Notes under the pieces: model-generated
Databases searched by the model: none
What the model was told of the DNA's origin: nothing
Seen by the model: the letters and a program-made list of their open reading frames with translations, nothing else
In this document: positions 61,885 through 64,000 of the stretch, in pieces
How positions within the stretch are numbered: the stretch's first letter is position 1
How the letters are laid out: each line of letters opens with the position of its first letter
Made by a program: the position numbers and the translations under genes
Origin: DATAZK01 sp963731205
Lineage (GTDB): Bacteria > Actinomycetota > Actinomycetes > Frankiales > Frankiaceae
DNA length: 64,000 nucleotides
Assembly (NCBI GenBank): GCA_963731205.1
Contig: CAVSUJ010000001.1
Location: forward strand, 682,001 to 746,000
Direction: 5' to 3'

Positions 61885-62115
61885 TCAGCGCGCCTGGATG
61901 ACCTCGCCGCCGGCAGCGGCATCGGCCGGGCCGATCTCACGGGCGACGAGCATCCGGCTCTGCCGGCGCTGGCTGTCGGCCACCATCGCCGACCACGCAT
62001 TGCGCCGTGCCCGGGTCTGCCATCCGTCGGGACGCAGCCACATGAGTACCCGTTCGACCCGCTGTTGAAGGTGGGCGACCGAGACGCCATCCCGCTTCTG
62101 CGCCACAGCCTCCAT
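61885..62115 (-). CDS. Small hypothetical protein
   Basis: This basic protein of about 76 residues includes HLQQRVERVLMWLRPDGWQT, ARRNAWSAMVADSQRRQSR and a C-terminal ADAAAGGEVIQAR. It resembles small actinobacterial proteins of unknown function next to metabolic genes. ATG 62115 is chosen, with AGGAGG 11 bases upstream; the frame is open to 62208. It is 22 bases ahead of the lyase gene and may be co-transcribed with it. Confidence 0.55.
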   Translation of the reverse strand: MEAVAQKRDGVSVAHLQQRVERVLMWLRPDGWQTRARRNAWSAMVADSQRRQSRMLVAREIGPADAAAGGEVIQAR

Positions 62116-62511
62116 GCGCCCCACCACCTCCTGAACCTTCGTGAACCTTCGTGTTCCTGACGAACCCCGTGCGCCCGTCTTCGGTAACCGACTCAACGGA
62201 CTGAACAATTCCGGCAGATCCGTCTTTTGGCCGCTGTGCCCATCGTCACAGTGGGGCGTTACGAATGGGTGTCCACCGGATGAGGATTGGTCGAGCGTTG
62301 TGGGCGCCGCGTCGGCTCTCGCGTTACCTGGCGCCAGGCACTCCGGGTGTCAGAGCACCCGCATTTGGTGGCACCCAGGCGCGCGTTACCTGGCGCCAGG
62401 CACTCCGGGTGCCAGAGCACCCGCATTTGGTGGCGCCAGGGAATCGGGACGCGCGCCCTGGACGGCGACGCGCTGGAAGAGCTCGGGCCAGCCAACAACG
62501 TGGCCAGGAGG
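62116..62511. other. Intergenic region holding a palindromic tandem repeat
   Basis: About 400 bases separate the small hypothetical gene from DUF3817. The left part (62140-62200) has a short repeat GTGAACCTTC-like word. The middle holds the 62-bp tandem unit described separately. No credible protein-coding frame was seen; frames across the repeats give the PPNAG/GATKCG-type peptides expected of a repeated palindrome. Confidence 0.6.
62321..62440. repeat. 62-bp tandem repeat, two copies, with internal palindromes (REP/BIME-like)
   Basis: Copy 1 starts at 62321 and copy 2 at 62383, with a 62-bp period and one mismatch over the first 52 bases. Each unit has a perfect 12-bp palindrome CCTGGCGCCAGG (62327-62338 and 62389-62400) and a hairpin CGGGTGC-CAGA-GCACCCG (U at one position in copy 1, keeping a G-U pair). 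A third TGGCGCCAGG follows at 62431-62440. No terminal repeats or transposase are near. Confidence 0.92.
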
Positions 62512-62877
62512 CTAGGTGCGGCGCTGCGGTCCCAAGACGAGGGCGGTCACTTTGCGCTCGGCGACGAACGACAGGAACGGGATCGTGCCGGCCAGCATGA
62601 CCACGAGCATCACGATGACGTTCATCCGGATTCGGCGGGCCAGGTCGAGCGTCAGCAAGAGGTAGATCACGTAGAGCGCGCCGTGCAGCGGCCCGACGAT
62701 CTTCACCACCGACTCGTTGTGGGCCCAGACCTGAAGCGGCACCCCGACGAGGACAAGGATGATCAGCCCGACACCGACGACATACGCGATCACCCGGTAG
62801 CGCAGCAGCGCGGCCTGGACCGACTGGGGTACGGCGACGGGCGAAGTCGTGCTCGCTCGGGTCTCCGCTTCGCTCAC
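62512..62877 (-). CDS. DUF3817 membrane protein
   Basis: This 121-residue protein has three predicted helices: YRVIAYVVGVGLIILVLVG, a segment with the conserved HGALYVIYLLLTLDL, and NVIVMLVVMLAGTIPFLSF. This is the DUF3817 pattern (YdzA-like) of unknown function. Its start overlaps the stop of the next gene (ATGA). Confidence 0.88.
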   Translation of the reverse strand: MSEAETRASTTSPVAVPQSVQAALLRYRVIAYVVGVGLIILVLVGVPLQVWAHNESVVKIVGPLHGALYVIYLLLTLDLARRIRMNVIVMLVVMLAGTIPFLSFVAERKVTALVLGPQRRT

Positions 62878-63272
62878 GCGGAACCACCCGCCACCGAATT
62901 GCCGACGTCTTTGTCGTGCAGGGCAGACAAGTAGCGGTTGTAGGCCGCCATTTCGGGATCCTCCGCGTCGTCGACTTGGGCAGTGACCTGAGGCGCCGGC
63001 ACCCGGAAGCGCGGCGCCTCCGGATAGGCAGCCGCCGTGTGTTCACCCTCCTTGGCTTCACCGTGAAGCTCGCCTCGGATCAGCCGCCACCACAGGACCA
63101 GCAGAATGGCCGCGAACACCCACCACTCGACGCCGTAGGCGTAATTGCGAATGCTGCCGCGCTTGAGCCCTCCCACATCCCACTGCCAGTGACCGAGGAT
63201 GCAGAACAACCCGACGCACCCGATGGTCAGGATGTGGAAGCCGATCCACCGGATGGTGAGCAGCTTTCGCAC
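62874..63272 (-). CDS. Conserved small membrane protein (SURF1-like N-terminal topology)
   Basis: This 132-residue protein has two helices (FHILTIGCVGLFCILGHWQW and WWVFAAILLVLWWRLI, with YAYGVEW between) and a soluble tail of about 70 residues. The pattern LGHWQWD and NYAYGVEW recalls SURF1-like proteins without the catalytic loop. It is coupled to DUF3817 by a four-base overlap. Function unknown. Confidence 0.75.
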   Translation of the reverse strand: MRKLLTIRWIGFHILTIGCVGLFCILGHWQWDVGGLKRGSIRNYAYGVEWWVFAAILLVLWWRLIRGELHGEAKEGEHTAAAYPEAPRFRVPAPQVTAQVDDAEDPEMAAYNRYLSALHDKDVGNSVAGGSA

Positions 63273-63281
63273 GGGTGAACG

Positions 63282-64000
63282 TTACCTTCCGCGCATGTGA
63301 GTGCGCGTGACAAGGCTGTGAGCGACAGCACCGGCAAGACGTTCGAAGGCCGCTGCGACCTGCGGCGCTTCGTCCACGACAGCCAGGAACCTGTCGGGGC
63401 GCACAAGCGCGACCGTCGAGGGACCACCGTCCCAGAGCCGAAGCAGCCAGCCGTCCAGATCCTCGACGCCCTCGCAGTCACCGGCGGCGACCGCAGCCAG
63501 GGCGCCGGGAGGCCAGACGACGAGCCCGCGGCAGTCCCGCGCTCGCAAAGCCCGCGCCAGAGCCGGGCCGACGAGCGGCCAGGGGTCGCCGCCGTTGCCG
63601 AGCAGCGCCCAGCCGGCGGGCAGCACGTCATCGAGCCTCACGATCCTGCCTTCCAGCGTGCGCACGCGCGGGTTCGGCAGCGGACGGCCTCCCAGGCGTT
63701 CGCCCGCCGGCGCCGGAAGTCGTGGAGGAGTCCGCAGCGAGCCGGACCGAAAGCGGCTGCCCAGGATGGGCGCCGCGGCGACCAGACGCAGCCCGAGACG
63801 CGTTGCTGCAGCCCGCGGGACGGAGGTGGCGGTGAGCAAACGGCCCGCGATGAGCGCGGTGCGGGTCATCTCGGCCACCCGGGGCCGGCGTTCCCGCTCG
63901 TAGCCGTCCAAGACGGCGGGTGGACCCAACCCGCGGCGGACCTCGTCGAGGCGCCAGGCCAGCGCGAAGGCGTCGCCGATGCCGGCGCCGAGCCCCTGTC
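63282..64000 (-). CDS. FAD-dependent monooxygenase (PHBH/MhpA-like), C-terminal part, cut by window edge
   Basis: The right edge cuts this gene; about 239 residues are inside. The first visible residues, GQGLGAGIGDAFALAWRL, are the FAD ribityl/pyrophosphate-contact motif of class A flavoprotein monooxygenases, followed by YERERRPRVAEM and a thioredoxin-like C-terminal domain with ALVRPDRFLAVV. Such enzymes hydroxylate phenols and related aromatics. The GxGxxG FAD-binding N-terminus lies beyond the window, so the substrate is not judged. Confidence 0.85.
   Translation of the reverse strand, partial: QGLGAGIGDAFALAWRLDEVRRGLGPPAVLDGYERERRPRVAEMTRTALIAGRLLTATSVPRAAATRLGLRLVAAAPILGSRFRSGSLRTPPRLPAPAGERLGGRPLPNPRVRTLEGRIVRLDDVLPAGWALLGNGGDPWPLVGPALARALRARDCRGLVVWPPGALAAVAAGDCEGVEDLDGWLLRLWDGGPSTVALVRPDRFLAVVDEAPQVAAAFERLAGAVAHSLVTRTHMRGR

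Noticed and set aside
1..64000. CRISPR array, rRNA genes or insertion sequences
   Set aside because: No regular spacer-repeat array, rRNA segments, transposase genes or terminal inverted repeats were recognised; the only tandem repeats are at 17105 and 62321.

Overview
The window is high-GC DNA from an actinobacterium (Actinomycetota). The markers are GTG/TTG starts, ATGA/GTGA gene overlaps, a phosphatidylinositol-mannoside (PIM) locus (pgsA, patA, pimA), a SenX3/RegX3-Pst phosphate system, an SsgA-like protein (a family of morphologically complex, often sporulating actinomycetes) and an EccC-like type VII ATPase. Gene order from 1 to about 37 kb closely follows the Mycobacterium tuberculosis block mltG-ruvX-alaS ... 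rarA ... aspS-hisS ... relA-apt-secF-secD-yajC-ruvBAC-yebC-pdxT-pdxS-pimA-patA-pgsA1-HIT-thrS (recalled from memory, not searched). A frankialean or jatrophihabitant-type lineage is plausible but not proven.

Layout. 0-5.4 kb: mltG (cut by the left edge), ruvX, alaS, a conserved membrane pair (DUF6167, DUF948) and rarA. 5.4-15.7 kb: acyl-CoA ligase, aspS, hisS, a glyoxalase-II-like hydrolase, a membrane-anchored cyclophilin, a DEAH-type helicase, a drug-efflux MFS protein and a deazaflavin-dependent oxidoreductase. 15.7-16.3 kb: a compositionally different patch with one small orphan. 16.3-30.5 kb: a GroES-like protein, msrB, relA, apt, secF, secD, yajC, ruvB, ruvA, ruvC (with an SOS box), yebC, pdxT, pdxS, a LemA-like protein and pimA. 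30.5-37.2 kb: patA, pgsA, a divergent EF-G2-like GTPase, an Ap4A phosphorylase-type HIT protein and thrS. 37.2-49.6 kb: accessory and surface region interleaved with four tRNA genes: an orphan EccC-like ATPase, an SsgA-like protein, a very small ORF coupled to a Pro/Thr/Ser-rich membrane protein, a DUF4397 protein overlapping a class F sortase, a GT14 glycosyltransferase, a DUF2786 protein behind an SOS-like box, and a short adenylate kinase. 49.6-60.7 kb: a quinone-oxidoreductase-like gene, a GDP-mannose pyrophosphorylase/mutase fusion, a CDP-alcohol phosphatidyltransferase, pstBACS, regX3, senX3 and a divergent phoU, with two PHO-box-like sites. 60.7-64 kb: a MalY/PatB-type lyase, small proteins, a 62-bp tandem palindromic repeat, DUF3817 and another membrane protein, and an FAD monooxygenase cut by the right edge.

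Functional themes are DNA repair (ruvABC, ruvX, rarA), protein export (SecDF-YajC), stringent response and purine salvage (relA, apt), vitamin B6, PIM and mannose metabolism, phosphate sensing and uptake, and cell-surface functions.

One feature cuts across the window. Seven genes (rarA, aspS, pimA, EF-G2, thrS, eccC, regX3) each contain one frameshift, and all seven are of the +1 class. Since single-copy essential synthetases are among them, systematic base over-calling in the assembly is far more likely than gene decay. Those genes are given at their repaired extents.
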